DNA of 64,000 bases. Source: a virus. The translations under genes and the position numbers were made by a program. How positions within the stretch are numbered: position 1 is the first letter of the stretch; every line of letters begins with the position of its first letter. Shown here piece after piece: positions 32,893 to 42,264 of this stretch. The notes under the pieces are model-generated. The model had not been told where the DNA came from, searched no databases, and worked only from the letters and a program-made list of their open reading frames with translations. The stretch spans positions 62,001-126,000 of the IMG/VR virus record IMGVR_UViG_3300026484_000007. One strand, 5' to 3'.

Positions 32893-34269
32893 TTATTTTT
32901 TAGGTAATTTTAAAAAAACTTGTCTTAAATGTCTTAATTCATCTAACCAGATTTCGCGAGGATCTTGTTTTTCAACCTCTTGATATTTCTGTTTAAGTTC
33001 TTTAATTTTTTCATTAAATTCTTGAATTTTTTCGGTAGTTAATGACCATAAAGGCATACTTAATAAATAATCGTATTTATCATTAATTTTATAAAAATCG
33101 AACTTTTTCAATTGATTTTCAATGTTAGATTTTTTACGTTTTTCTATGATAATTTCTTTTTTAAAGATTTTTTCTAAGAATTTAATTTTATTTTCTGTAA
33201 TTATAATATCATATTTTATTTGATCAAGAATAAATAGTTTTCTTTTATGATAAAGAGTTAATCTTTCAATAATCCAATCTTTTAGATACTCTGCTAATGT
33301 ATCATATTCTAAAATAGTCTTATTTTCATAAGAATATTTAAGAAAAGTCAGAGTTTCAGAATCTTTTGTAATTAATTTAAATAATTTTAATAATTCTTCT
33401 TCTGATTTTTCATAGATCTCTATTGGAACCTTAATTTCAAAATAAAATGAATTCTTTACGCAATTGTCCGACCAATCAACTACAATATTTTTATCTTCTA
33501 ACTCAGATATAATATTAACCATTTTTTCTCTATCGTATCCAGGTGGAACTTCATTAATAATTATAGTTCCATAACGTTTAGTGGATTTGCTTTTTTCAAG
33601 ATTTCCATAGAAAATAAATTGTTTATCATTTTCTCCACGTTCGATTTTTCCATTATAATATGGAAATTTTACTGGAATATATTTTGGAATTTTCTTAATT
33701 TTTCTTTCAAGAATTCCAATTAAAAGATCAATAATAAAATTTGGGTCTCTTGGTAAAATACTTGCACTATAACCTACCGCAATTCCATTAAAACCATTAA
33801 TTATACTTAATGGAATTATAGGCATTAAATACAATGGTTCAATTTTCTTTCCTTCAAGATATTGCTCTTCGTAAATATTTTCATCAATTTTCGGAAAAAT
33901 TAATTTAGCGATATCACTAAATTTTCCACTTGTATATCTTGGACTACTCGCCGCTTGATTGGTTCTATATCCAAATGAACCTTTTGGCTCAATTAAGTTA
34001 ATATTGTTTTTATAATCAGCTGCTAATGTTTCAAAAACGTTATATGTAGATTTATCTCCATGCAAATAATTAGTCTGATTATACACCAATGAATAAATCT
34101 CCGCTGTCTTAATTTTTTTATTCGGGATCTTGGAAAGAACGTATAATTCTTTCCTTGCCGTTTGACTTAAAGTATCATGAAAACTAGGCATCTGTTGAAT
34201 TAATTTATAAACAGAATAACTTAAATATTCTTTATCTGCAAATTCTTTTACATTGTATTCTTTAGCCAT
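32893..34269 (-). CDS. DNA topoisomerase II, GyrA/ParC-like subunit (T4 gp52 type)
   Basis: The 458-residue breakage-reunion subunit of a type IIA topoisomerase. The active-site tyrosine is Tyr112 in SSPRYTSG, preceded by the usual Arg. SFGYRTNQAAS upstream and IPLSIINGFNGIAVGYSA (about 160-178) match the conserved core. The C-terminal coiled-coil segment (about 330-380) is the family's gate, and there is no GyrA beta-propeller, so the length matches T4 gp52 rather than bacterial GyrA. The start was placed at MAKEYN, 27 bases downstream of the longest frame, because AAGGAG precedes that ATG. The ATPase subunit gene lies immediately upstream. Confidence 0.92.
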   Translation of the reverse strand: MAKEYNVKEFADKEYLSYSVYKLIQQMPSFHDTLSQTARKELYVLSKIPNKKIKTAEIYSLVYNQTNYLHGDKSTYNVFETLAADYKNNINLIEPKGSFGYRTNQAASSPRYTSGKFSDIAKLIFPKIDENIYEEQYLEGKKIEPLYLMPIIPLSIINGFNGIAVGYSASILPRDPNFIIDLLIGILERKIKKIPKYIPVKFPYYNGKIERGENDKQFIFYGNLEKSKSTKRYGTIIINEVPPGYDREKMVNIISELEDKNIVVDWSDNCVKNSFYFEIKVPIEIYEKSEEELLKLFKLITKDSETLTFLKYSYENKTILEYDTLAEYLKDWIIERLTLYHKRKLFILDQIKYDIIITENKIKFLEKIFKKEIIIEKRKKSNIENQLKKFDFYKINDKYDYLLSMPLWSLTTEKIQEFNEKIKELKQKYQEVEKQDPREIWLDELRHLRQVFLKLPKK

Positions 34270-34285
34270 AAAATTCTCCTTATTT

Positions 34286-36190
34286 TTATACCGCATTTAT
34301 ATCGAATAATTCGATGTTTTTCTTAATTATATTTTTACGGTATTCTCTATCTTCTTGCATCCAAGCTAATAAAGTTTTTTCATCTTCTTCCGTAAATTTA
34401 AATGTTAATAAAAGATCTTCGAAAGAATATCTTTTGAACATCTCTTCCCATTCTTCTTCAGTTAAAGAACCTAAACCTTTTTTATAATCAAATACACAGC
34501 CTTTTGCTTCTTCAGATTTTTCAAATTCTTTTAATTCTTGAAAATCAAAAATCATTTTATCAATTTTATCATTTTTATATATAACTACAATCGGTGTTCT
34601 AAAACTATGAATTTTGCCAGTTTTAAGATACGTTTGAGCAGTCATATAAAAATAAGAAACAAGTAAAATATTAATATGGAATCCATCGAAGTCAGCGTCC
34701 GCACCGATAACGATATTTTCATATTCTAATTTTTCTTGATTACCACTAAAATCAATTCCAAGAATTTTAGCAATTTCCATTAATTCTTTATCGGTTTTTA
34801 ATTTTTTAGGATCTTTTAATACATTACTTGTCTTTCCTTTAATAGGATAGAATCCATAAAAATCTCTACCTACACCATTTATAATACTTCCTATCGCAGA
34901 ATCTCCTTCTGAAATGATAAAGTATTTTTTCTGTTTTCCAGCTTTCCAATATTTTACTGGAGTTTTAATTTTCTTTAAAGTTTTATCAATTTCTTTTTTA
35001 TCCTGAACCATTTCTTTAGCTTTATAAAAGTCAATAATCGGTCCAGTAATTGATTTGTCTTTATAGATTTTATCAATAAATCTACTTTTAGCAATTTCTA
35101 AAACTTCATTAGCAATTTCTGGAAATTTAGATGGAGTATTTGTTGTCGCTGTTTTCATTTGAGAAGTAAATCTCGGATTTGGAATATTTCTATAAACGAC
35201 AATTAAAAATATTTTATTTCTGACATCAGCAAATTTAATATTTTTATAACGTTTTTGTAATTTTTCGGTTACTGGTATTAATATACGTCTTTCAACGTAT
35301 TCTAATGTGCTTCCACCTTCATAAGCATTTACTCCATTTACAAAATGGATAAAGTTATAAGTATCTGAACCACCAACTGCAATACTAACATTATCTGATT
35401 CAATTATATTTAATTTTCCATCAAAGAATAATTTATTCACTGAATTAAGATTATTTATTTTAATAACTTTTCCATTAAATTTAAATTGAATTTCTGGATA
35501 AGTAACACTTAAAAAAATTAAATCAAAATAGATTAAATCTTTATAAATTTCATCAATTTTATCTAATTTGAATCTTTCGAGATCTGGATAAAATGTTACT
35601 TTTGTCCCCATTTTTTTCTTTGAATCAGTAACTTTGTAATCAACATCTTGCATATTATTTTTACAAGTTACCTTAAAGAATTTATTTCCATCATCGGTTT
35701 CTCCAATAAATTTTTTACTAAAAATAGTAGCTAATGAAGATCCAACTCCATTCTGACCAATACTTGTATTCGAAGTATTACTATCGTCAAAATTACTTCC
35801 AGCTTTTAAATTGGTCCAAGCCATTAAAGGCATTAAACTATCAGGAATTTCATTTCCTTGACTATCATAAGCTGGTTTAATAGGTATTCCTCTACCATTA
35901 TCTTCAACGACAAATTTTTCATCATCAATGATTATACTAATTTTATTAGCATAATTCCCTTGAGTTCTTAAGTATTCATCAATACTATTATCTAGCAATT
36001 CTCTCATTAATTTTAAAAGACCAGGAATGTATTCGATTTCATCAATAACTATTTTTTGATGATCTTCAGAAGATACGATAATAGGTCTTTTAATTTTTTG
36101 AGGAGTTATAGCTCCGATATACATTGGAGCTCTTAAGAGAGCATGTTCAATATCATTTAATTTAATGATTTTATTTTCTTGCATTTTCAT
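34286..36190 (-). CDS. DNA topoisomerase II, GyrB/ParE-like subunit (T4 gp39-gp60 type, unsplit)
   Basis: The 634-residue ATPase/TOPRIM subunit. GHKL ATPase motifs: RELLDNSIDE (63-72), EDNGRGIP (96-103) and GQNGVGSS (145-152). The TOPRIM domain has ISEGDSA (426-432, Glu428) and GADADFDGFH (496-505; Asp498, 500, 502). In T4 this region is divided between genes 39 and 60; here it is one intact chain, the one core enzyme that is not fragmented. Four-base overlaps link it with the upstream 94-residue gene. With gp52-like partner it should resolve replication-induced supercoils and catenanes. Confidence 0.93.
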   Translation of the reverse strand: MKMQENKIIKLNDIEHALLRAPMYIGAITPQKIKRPIIVSSEDHQKIVIDEIEYIPGLLKLMRELLDNSIDEYLRTQGNYANKISIIIDDEKFVVEDNGRGIPIKPAYDSQGNEIPDSLMPLMAWTNLKAGSNFDDSNTSNTSIGQNGVGSSLATIFSKKFIGETDDGNKFFKVTCKNNMQDVDYKVTDSKKKMGTKVTFYPDLERFKLDKIDEIYKDLIYFDLIFLSVTYPEIQFKFNGKVIKINNLNSVNKLFFDGKLNIIESDNVSIAVGGSDTYNFIHFVNGVNAYEGGSTLEYVERRILIPVTEKLQKRYKNIKFADVRNKIFLIVVYRNIPNPRFTSQMKTATTNTPSKFPEIANEVLEIAKSRFIDKIYKDKSITGPIIDFYKAKEMVQDKKEIDKTLKKIKTPVKYWKAGKQKKYFIISEGDSAIGSIINGVGRDFYGFYPIKGKTSNVLKDPKKLKTDKELMEIAKILGIDFSGNQEKLEYENIVIGADADFDGFHINILLVSYFYMTAQTYLKTGKIHSFRTPIVVIYKNDKIDKMIFDFQELKEFEKSEEAKGCVFDYKKGLGSLTEEEWEEMFKRYSFEDLLLTFKFTEEDEKTLLAWMQEDREYRKNIIKKNIELFDINAV

Positions 36191-36471
36191 TCTTTATCCT
36201 TTAAAAATGATTGTAATCTTTTTAATCTATTTTTCTTTTTAATTAATTTTTCATAAATATTATTAATTAAAGGAATATTTTGAGCTTCTTTTTCAAATAC
36301 CTCCTTATAAAAATTTTTTTGTAAAAGATCAATGTCAATTTTTATATTCTCAATGAGATCTTTTAAAGATACATTATGAAGTTTTAAGTATTCATCTATT
36401 GTAATTCCATATATATCATCTGTGTTTTGGATTGATATGTCCGGCGTTTTAATTAAATCATCTTTTATCAT
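36187..36471 (-). CDS. Hypothetical small protein
   Basis: 94 residues, helical, acidic N-terminal half and a basic C-terminal helix (KKKNRLKRLQSFLK). Four-base overlaps on both sides place it inside a tightly coupled topoisomerase-HAD cluster. No recognised family. Confidence 0.6.
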   Translation of the reverse strand: MIKDDLIKTPDISIQNTDDIYGITIDEYLKLHNVSLKDLIENIKIDIDLLQKNFYKEVFEKEAQNIPLINNIYEKLIKKKNRLKRLQSFLKDKE

Positions 36472-36989
36472 TTTATCTCCTTTTTTAAAAACTCACTTGA
36501 ACCTAAAATTAATTTTTTTAATAAATTAACTGGATCAATATCTTTAGCTTCTATATATTTTAACTTATCAAATTCTTTTTCTAAAAAAGATAAATTAAAA
36601 TCATCCACAATTAATCCATATTCAATTTTATTATTTTTCATAAAATTTCTTATGGCTTTTTCTCTATTATTGATTTCGTCAATGTAATTAATATTCAATT
36701 TTTTTACTATTTCAAATAATTCTTTAATTTCATCTTCGATCGAATCTTTTATAGATTCTTTTAAGTACAACTTGTTGTTTTTTAATTCAAGAATACAAGA
36801 CCAAGAACTTGTAAGATAAATCTCAAAGCCTAAAAGATCACAGAATCTATTAAGAATTTCTACGTTTTGAGAAGTTTCTTTTTTTATAGATTCTAAATCA
36901 TATCCATACGATTTTCTATAATTTCCCCAAGGAATAATACAATCATCTAGATCCAAAAAAAGGATCTTTTTTAGATCTTTTTTAATCAT
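36468..36989 (-). CDS. HAD-like phosphatase (RNA-repair type HAD domain)
   Basis: A 173-residue HAD-superfamily protein. Motif I is FLDLDDCI (11-18; Asp13 and Asp15), motif II is YLTSSWS (about 58-64), and the terminal acidic motif is IVDDF (about 127-131). The SSW triplet after motif II and overall size match HAD domains of the Swiss-Army-Knife RNA repair group. Substrate unknown. It could act with the Pnkp-like enzyme on RNA ends, though the two genes are 12 kb apart. It overlaps neighbours by one and four bases. Confidence 0.7.
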   Translation of the reverse strand: MIKKDLKKILFLDLDDCIIPWGNYRKSYGYDLESIKKETSQNVEILNRFCDLLGFEIYLTSSWSCILELKNNKLYLKESIKDSIEDEIKELFEIVKKLNINYIDEINNREKAIRNFMKNNKIEYGLIVDDFNLSFLEKEFDKLKYIEAKDIDPVNLLKKLILGSSEFLKKEIK

Positions 36990-39742
36990 TAGAATCCTTC
37001 CCAGAAAGACATTAGGCTTTTCGTATGTTTTTCTTTCACTAAATCAAAATTATTTAGTACTCTAAAAAAGATTTTTTCTTTTAAGTCTTTTAAAATTTCT
37101 TGAATTATTTTTTCGTGCTTCGGTTTTACTAAGGAATTTTGAATTCCTCTTATTTGAATCATATGAATAAATCTTTCAATATTATTAGGATCGTTTTCAA
37201 TAGTATTATTTTCTTTTAACTCCTTGAATTTTTCAAAATTATTTAAAGCGAATTCCACAGTATATTTTAAATCTCTATCATTTGGATCTTCAATCTGGAA
37301 AATAAATGATGATAGATTTCGAACTTGTGTTGAGTATCCTCCAACGCAATGTTTCATAATTAATCCAATTCTTGATAATTCATTAGAAGTGTGTAGTTCA
37401 TAAACATCAATATTTTTATATTTATAATCTATCTTTTCATAAGGAATTAATGGTTCGCTGTTCTTTTTATATTCTTTAACCAGTTTTTCGATTATTGGAT
37501 CAATTAATTTTTCCATAAGATCCTCCATAGTATCAACTCTTGCTGTTACCAATGTCGAATGACCTGCTTTTCCAACTACAATTATATCATTAAATTTAAT
37601 CAATAAATCATTAATAAATTTAGGAATTTTTAATAATTGAGTTTTGATGCCTTCTTTACTTTCTCTTCTTGAAAATTTAAGTTTTTCATTTTTATGGAGT
37701 TCAGTAAATTCTTTTTTTATTCTATTTTCAAGAATACTATTAAAAAGAATAATTAAATCTATGTACTTTTCTTTTTTATATGCAGAATTATATGCATGAT
37801 ATAATTCACTATGATAATAAATTAAATTTAGAAAAGTATAGGTATCTTTCGAGTTTAATTTTAATAAATAAGGCTCAGAAATTAACATATCTAATACAAA
37901 ATATTTATTAAAATCTGGATTCATTTTCATAATTGTATTGAAATAATTAAGAATTTTCTTCTGCCCTTTTCTTAGAAATTCTTCTTCTAATTTAGATAAT
38001 CTAAAAGCAGAAGATGGGATTCCAAAATTTCCTTCAAAAAGAAATTCTTTTAGAGTTTCATTTTCTTTAAGCGACTCAATATTATTAAATAAATCATCTA
38101 ACTCTGAGTCAATATTTTTGCCTTGAAATTCTGCTTTAATTTTTTCAGTTAATTCAATACCAGAATTAAAAACAGTATCAACTGTTTGTAATAATGTATT
38201 TAAAAGATAGAATTTTTCTGGATTTTTCTTATAATCGATAAAATCAATATTATTTTTTTTCATATAATCCTGAATAGTTTTTCTTTTCGGGACTAATGAA
38301 TTTTTTTGAAGTTTAAAAAATGTTTCATCTTTCACATCTTGAAGATAATCCATTTTTTTCAAAAGCTCAGAGCTTCTCAATGAAACTCCTAAATCTTCTT
38401 TTAATAAATTCAAATCACGTAATAATTTTTCAAAGTATGAATTGACTTTGGTTTTTAATTTATCAGGAACTTTTGAATCAACGTATTTTTGAATTTTTTG
38501 AATTCTATTAAAAATTTCTTCATAGTAAATCGACATGATATAAAGCAATCTTAAATTTTTATACTTATCAGTATAAAATCTTTCATCTTTTCTTGATAAA
38601 TTCTTTTTAAATTCACTTATACCATCATTAATGAAATTACCAAATGGAGGCAGTGAAACTGCGGGTTTTGGAAAATCAATATATCTAGTTTTTACTTCTG
38701 GTAAAGTAATATGGAATTTTTCCATTCTTCTTTCATGTCTAAAGACAGTTCCGTAATTAAAATTTCTCATTTTAGATTCTAATTGATTAGATCTTAGCCA
38801 TTCAAGATAATCTTCATGAATTACAATTCTATAATATTTTAGTCCGTTTTCTGGTGTAAATAGAATTCCTATTTTTCCATTATTAAAATCGAAAGCATCT
38901 AAAACTTCTTGAGCATACATTTCGAATCTTGAAAGATTGTCTTTAAAAGATATATTGCTATAGTATCTATCAACAACGTTAATTATATTAACAACTTGAT
39001 TTGAAAAAACTATATCTGTTTTTTCGCTATTGCGAACCTTAACTGATTTTTCTTTGAAATCTGTTCGATATTGTGTATAAACGACATTTTCGAACATATT
39101 GTCATTCTCATCATCTCTGATAAATTCATGTTCTAAATTTAATAAAAATACATCGATATCTTCTGGACTTGAATTATATCTATTTAAAAAACTTTGGATT
39201 ATTGCATCAGGAAAAGATCCTGCTAATAAAGCAATTGGTTGAGTAATAAAATTTCTAAGAATTTTTGGACTAAAATTTTTTTTCAAATTCTTTTTTATAA
39301 GGTCAATGAAAAAAGTATCATAAAATTCTGATAAAGTATAAATTTTATCTTTATCAAAACTTTCATAATTTTCTTTTAATGTTTTCATAAAAAACACTTG
39401 AGGGTTAATATTATGAGGAAATGCATATAAATCATTGATTTCATAAATAATTTGATGTATAGTTGGATCAAAATATATCTCAAAAGCGTTATGAATTAAC
39501 GCTAATAAATTACTGTATTCGTCTAAATATTTTTTCTTAGATTCTGATATTTCACAAAATATTTTATCATGATTGACTTTAAATGTATTACCAATTTCAT
39601 TTTTTACTATCAATTTTGATACTTCATCTGGGCGAATTAATTTTGCATCTAATTCATTTAATTTTCCTTGAAATTTTGCAGGTACTAATAACTCATCTCT
39701 ATCTTGATTAATTATTTCGCTAAGTGATTTAATTCTTTTCAT
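36989..39742 (-). CDS. Large protein with nucleotidyltransferase-like and PcfJ-like regions
   Basis: 917 residues. Residues 172-198 contain LLAGSFPD..PEDIDVFLL, i.e. a G-S followed about 20 residues later by D-x-D in a strand, the pattern of pol-beta-type nucleotidyltransferases. The C-terminal region (about 785-900) has MKHCVGGYS, SFIFQIED, YTVEFAL and IQIRGIQN, in the order seen in PcfJ-like proteins. The centre is helical and unrecognised. PcfJ-like proteins are common in phages and plasmids but have no agreed function. A nucleotidyltransferase/PcfJ fusion is an inference from short motifs. The gene starts a transcription unit after a palindromic element. Confidence 0.6.
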   Translation of the reverse strand: MKRIKSLSEIINQDRDELLVPAKFQGKLNELDAKLIRPDEVSKLIVKNEIGNTFKVNHDKIFCEISESKKKYLDEYSNLLALIHNAFEIYFDPTIHQIIYEINDLYAFPHNINPQVFFMKTLKENYESFDKDKIYTLSEFYDTFFIDLIKKNLKKNFSPKILRNFITQPIALLAGSFPDAIIQSFLNRYNSSPEDIDVFLLNLEHEFIRDDENDNMFENVVYTQYRTDFKEKSVKVRNSEKTDIVFSNQVVNIINVVDRYYSNISFKDNLSRFEMYAQEVLDAFDFNNGKIGILFTPENGLKYYRIVIHEDYLEWLRSNQLESKMRNFNYGTVFRHERRMEKFHITLPEVKTRYIDFPKPAVSLPPFGNFINDGISEFKKNLSRKDERFYTDKYKNLRLLYIMSIYYEEIFNRIQKIQKYVDSKVPDKLKTKVNSYFEKLLRDLNLLKEDLGVSLRSSELLKKMDYLQDVKDETFFKLQKNSLVPKRKTIQDYMKKNNIDFIDYKKNPEKFYLLNTLLQTVDTVFNSGIELTEKIKAEFQGKNIDSELDDLFNNIESLKENETLKEFLFEGNFGIPSSAFRLSKLEEEFLRKGQKKILNYFNTIMKMNPDFNKYFVLDMLISEPYLLKLNSKDTYTFLNLIYYHSELYHAYNSAYKKEKYIDLIILFNSILENRIKKEFTELHKNEKLKFSRRESKEGIKTQLLKIPKFINDLLIKFNDIIVVGKAGHSTLVTARVDTMEDLMEKLIDPIIEKLVKEYKKNSEPLIPYEKIDYKYKNIDVYELHTSNELSRIGLIMKHCVGGYSTQVRNLSSFIFQIEDPNDRDLKYTVEFALNNFEKFKELKENNTIENDPNNIERFIHMIQIRGIQNSLVKPKHEKIIQEILKDLKEKIFFRVLNNFDLVKEKHTKSLMSFWEGF

Positions 39743-39775
39743 TCTCTCTCCTTAAATTTTTAAATTTTTTTCTTT

Positions 39776-39920
39776 GAAAAACTCGTGATCCTAAAACGTT
39801 GCGCTTCATTAGATACACAAAGATATATAGCAGTTCTAAAAATTTTAGAACTGCTTTTATATCGCTTGTATCTAAAAAAGATGCTACGTAGAAAATCAAG
39901 TTTTTTCTAGTGACAAAAAA
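39776..39920 (-). repeat. Intergenic palindromic element, copy 6 (complete)
   Basis: - strand: hairpin, T-run, GTCACTAG, A-run, CTTGATTTTCTACGTAGCATC, AGATACAAGCGATATAAAAGC, core AGTTCTAAAATTTTTAGAACT, GCTATATATCTTTGTGTATC, GAAGCGCAACGTTTTAG, GATCACGAG. Folds into one long imperfect hairpin. Confidence 0.75.
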
Positions 39921-39940
39921 ACTCTCGCGCTCGCGAGAGT
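39921..39940 (-). terminator. Hairpin terminator
   Basis: ACTCTCGCGCTCGCGAGAGT palindrome with a T-run on the - strand, closing the unit that ends with the 86-residue coiled-coil gene. Confidence 0.8.
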
Positions 39941-39952
39941 TTAAATTTCATT

Positions 39953-40213
39953 TTAAATTTCATTTAGTAAAGTATTTAATTCTTCTTCTTTTTCTTTAAT
40001 GATCTTTTGAAGATCATCTTCGTTTATCGTTCCGTATTTATCTAAAATATAAGATTCCATTTGTTGAATGTTTTGCTCAAGAACTCCAATGTTAATTTCG
40101 GTTTCTTGAATTTGCTTTTGAAGATTTTCTTTTTCTGCGTTGTATCTATTTAAGATCTCATCTAACTGAGCACTATCTATAGTGTTAGCATTGTTAGTAT
40201 TATCTGGTATCAT
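39953..40213 (-). CDS. Small coiled-coil protein
   Basis: 86 residues, nearly all one or two long amphipathic helices (ENLQKQIQETEINIGVLEQN), acidic. It overlaps the YqeY-like gene by four bases and has a strong AAGGAGGT site; a terminator follows. Function unknown. Confidence 0.6.
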   Translation of the reverse strand: MIPDNTNNANTIDSAQLDEILNRYNAEKENLQKQIQETEINIGVLEQNIQQMESYILDKYGTINEDDLQKIIKEKEEELNTLLNEI

Positions 40214-40629
40214 GATAGAACCTCCTTAACTAGTTTTGAAGCCATTTTCATATCAACTTCATCGCCAAAATTCTTTTTAAGATATCCCATGATTTGCCCC
40301 ATTTTGGCATCGGGATTATCATTTTTGAATTCAACGATGATATGCATTAATTGAGATTCATTTAAAGTTTTAGGCAAAATATCTTCTCCTAATTCTTTTA
40401 AATAATTTAACTCATTTTCAACATCCATACCATTTTTCTTTGCATCTTCAACTTGCTTAATATATCTTTTTAAACCATCTACTATAAAAAGATCTGGTTC
40501 TGGTTTCTTAGGATTTTTTTCTTTAGCCATTTTTTCAACAGTGTCAATAAGCATCATTAAAACGTTTGCTTTATTTTTATCAGTTCTTTTTAACTTCATC
40601 ATTTCTTTTTTAAGATCAATTAATTTCAT
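40210..40629 (-). CDS. GatB/YqeY-like protein
   Basis: A 139-residue all-helical protein matching the YqeY family: an N-terminal helix with KLIDLKKEMMKLKRTDK, a central helix ending in LPKTLNESQLMHIIVEF, and a C-terminal GQIMGYLKKNFGDEVDMKMASKLVKEVL, where YqeY has the G-x-x-M..G..D-x-x..V-x-x-L pattern. It resembles the tRNA-binding tail of GatB and GlnRS; the function in phages is unknown. It starts after a 10-bp tandem A/T repeat. Confidence 0.75.
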   Translation of the reverse strand: MKLIDLKKEMMKLKRTDKNKANVLMMLIDTVEKMAKEKNPKKPEPDLFIVDGLKRYIKQVEDAKKNGMDVENELNYLKELGEDILPKTLNESQLMHIIVEFKNDNPDAKMGQIMGYLKKNFGDEVDMKMASKLVKEVLS

Positions 40630-40644
40630 TTTTTGCTCCTTTGT

Positions 40645-40690
40645 AATTATTTAAAATTATTTAAAATTATTTAAAATTATTTAAAATTAT
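40645..40690. repeat. Tandem 10-bp A/T repeat
   Basis: AATTATTTAA repeated four to five times between the YqeY-like gene and the next gene's stop codon; likely slippage-derived spacer. Confidence 0.7.
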
Positions 40691-41100
40691 CCATCGAATC
40701 CAACCCACCAATAAGCGTCACCACCATATTTTTTAATTAAATTATATAATTCCACATCATGTTTATCAAAATCATATAAATCGAAATTATCATAATCGTA
40801 ATCTTTATCATTACAATATAATTCTTCGAGATTGTCTATTCCATTTTTTAAAATAAGAATCTCATCTCCAATTAATGCTTTAGTACTAAGCGAATAGATA
40901 TCATTATCAAATATTACTTTCTTTGCATTTTCATTGTATTTCAAATACCAAGGAAGATTTTTTGGATTTAAGTTTTCTCCCTTATAATATTTTAAATCTC
41001 CTATTTCGCGTTTTTGTCTTTTTAATTCCGATAAATTTATAATTCCTATGATAAAACTCGAACTCGAACTATTGCTCACAAATCCTAATCTAATTTTCAT
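40687..41100 (-). CDS. SNSSSSSF-headed protein 1
   Basis: 137 residues starting MKIRLGFVSNSSSSSF, a short N-terminal head shared word for word with the next upstream gene product and known from many otherwise unrelated phage and bacterial proteins. The body is acidic and Tyr/Asp-rich (YDYDNFDLYDFD) and unrelated to the neighbour. Head function unknown; it is not a signal peptide (no hydrophobic core of adequate length). Confidence 0.65.
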   Translation of the reverse strand: MKIRLGFVSNSSSSSFIIGIINLSELKRQKREIGDLKYYKGENLNPKNLPWYLKYNENAKKVIFDNDIYSLSTKALIGDEILILKNGIDNLEELYCNDKDYDYDNFDLYDFDKHDVELYNLIKKYGGDAYWWVGFDG

Positions 41101-41132
41101 TTTTTGATCCTTTTTAATTCTTAATAATTAAT

Positions 41133-42029
41133 TTAATGATTATTTATTTTAAATATAATACCTTCCTTAAATCCTACTCCACATTCTAAGAATGGATTAC
41201 AAATATCTCCAGAATCTCCTCCGTCAGTAATTGTAAAATATTTAGCTTTTAAATCTTTTTTTTCTATATCTTCTAAATATTTATACGTAAATTTATTTAT
41301 TATTTTATTAGCGATCCTTGAAAGATCTTTCATGATCTGACTTTCTTCTTCCGTAAAGTCTTTTCTACTATAATAGAATCCATCTAATGGAAAGTAATTA
41401 TAAGGAAAAGTATCAAAGAAATCTATTTTTTTGATCTTTTTTAGATACTTATAAGGACTAGCATGTAAAAAATTAATTACATTTGTAAATACAAATTGTT
41501 TGAAAAAATTATTTAAATTGCTTTTTATTATTTTTTCAATTTCCTTATGTTTTTCGTAATGGTATTCAGTTAATTTTGAATACAATGATATCACCGTTTG
41601 AATCTTTTTTGGATCCTTTTTTGCTTCATCAAAATATTTACAAAATTCTTTAAATAAAGCTCTTGTTAAATCTTTATATACAGGAAAGAAAACTTCTAAT
41701 TCTTCAAGATCTCCAACCCAACCAGATTCAGTAATTTTATCTTCTTTATGCCAATCTTCCATAAATTGAATATTCTCTTTAATGTATTTTATAAGTTTTT
41801 CACTTTCTTTCGTCTTAATTAAATCTCTTATAGTTTCTAAATCTTTTATTGTTTTAGAATACCAATGATTTGCATCTTCTTCTTTAGAATGATGTTCAGC
41901 AAATTCTTTCTTTAACTCTTCTAAATTTTCATTTGATTTTAAAAAATCATCAATGATTTTATCAGTATCTTCTTTAACTATAAAACTCGAACTCGAACTA
42001 TTGCTCACAAATCCTAATCTTATTTTCAT
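41133..42029 (-). CDS. SNSSSSSF-headed protein 2
   Basis: 298 residues with the same MKIRLGFVSNSSSSSF head, then an unrelated helical Lys/Glu-rich body; the last 40 residues include a YFTITDGGDSGD segment. The first roughly 45 coding bases differ from the neighbour's at one position, so the head was duplicated recently as DNA. It overlaps the zinc-ribbon gene by four bases. Confidence 0.65.
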   Translation of the reverse strand: MKIRLGFVSNSSSSSFIVKEDTDKIIDDFLKSNENLEELKKEFAEHHSKEEDANHWYSKTIKDLETIRDLIKTKESEKLIKYIKENIQFMEDWHKEDKITESGWVGDLEELEVFFPVYKDLTRALFKEFCKYFDEAKKDPKKIQTVISLYSKLTEYHYEKHKEIEKIIKSNLNNFFKQFVFTNVINFLHASPYKYLKKIKKIDFFDTFPYNYFPLDGFYYSRKDFTEEESQIMKDLSRIANKIINKFTYKYLEDIEKKDLKAKYFTITDGGDSGDICNPFLECGVGFKEGIIFKINNH

Positions 42030-42247
42030 TTTTTCTCCTTTAATTTTTTTTCAAAATTGTGTTCAAAACCTTTATAATCACAATAAATACATTCAAAATG
42101 TGGGGGCTTAATTTCCCCGTTTTGATAGATTTCTCCAGCTACTGGATAAACATCCTTACCACATTGAGGACATTTTAATTCTTTTGCAATTTTTATACCA
42201 TCTTCCATTGTATCAATAAAGCTTAATAATGTTTTTTCTTGCTTCAT
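42026..42247 (-). CDS. Small zinc-ribbon protein
   Basis: 73 residues from the chosen start. It has two CxxC knuckles, CPQCGK and CIYCDY, spaced by about 25 residues, typical of a zinc ribbon. Function unknown. The start was set at MKQEKT because AAAGGAGGA precedes that ATG; the longer frame has no ribosome binding site. Confidence 0.65.
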   Translation of the reverse strand: MKQEKTLLSFIDTMEDGIKIAKELKCPQCGKDVYPVAGEIYQNGEIKPPHFECIYCDYKGFEHNFEKKLKEKK

Positions 42248-42264
42248 TTTATCCTCCTTTAATT

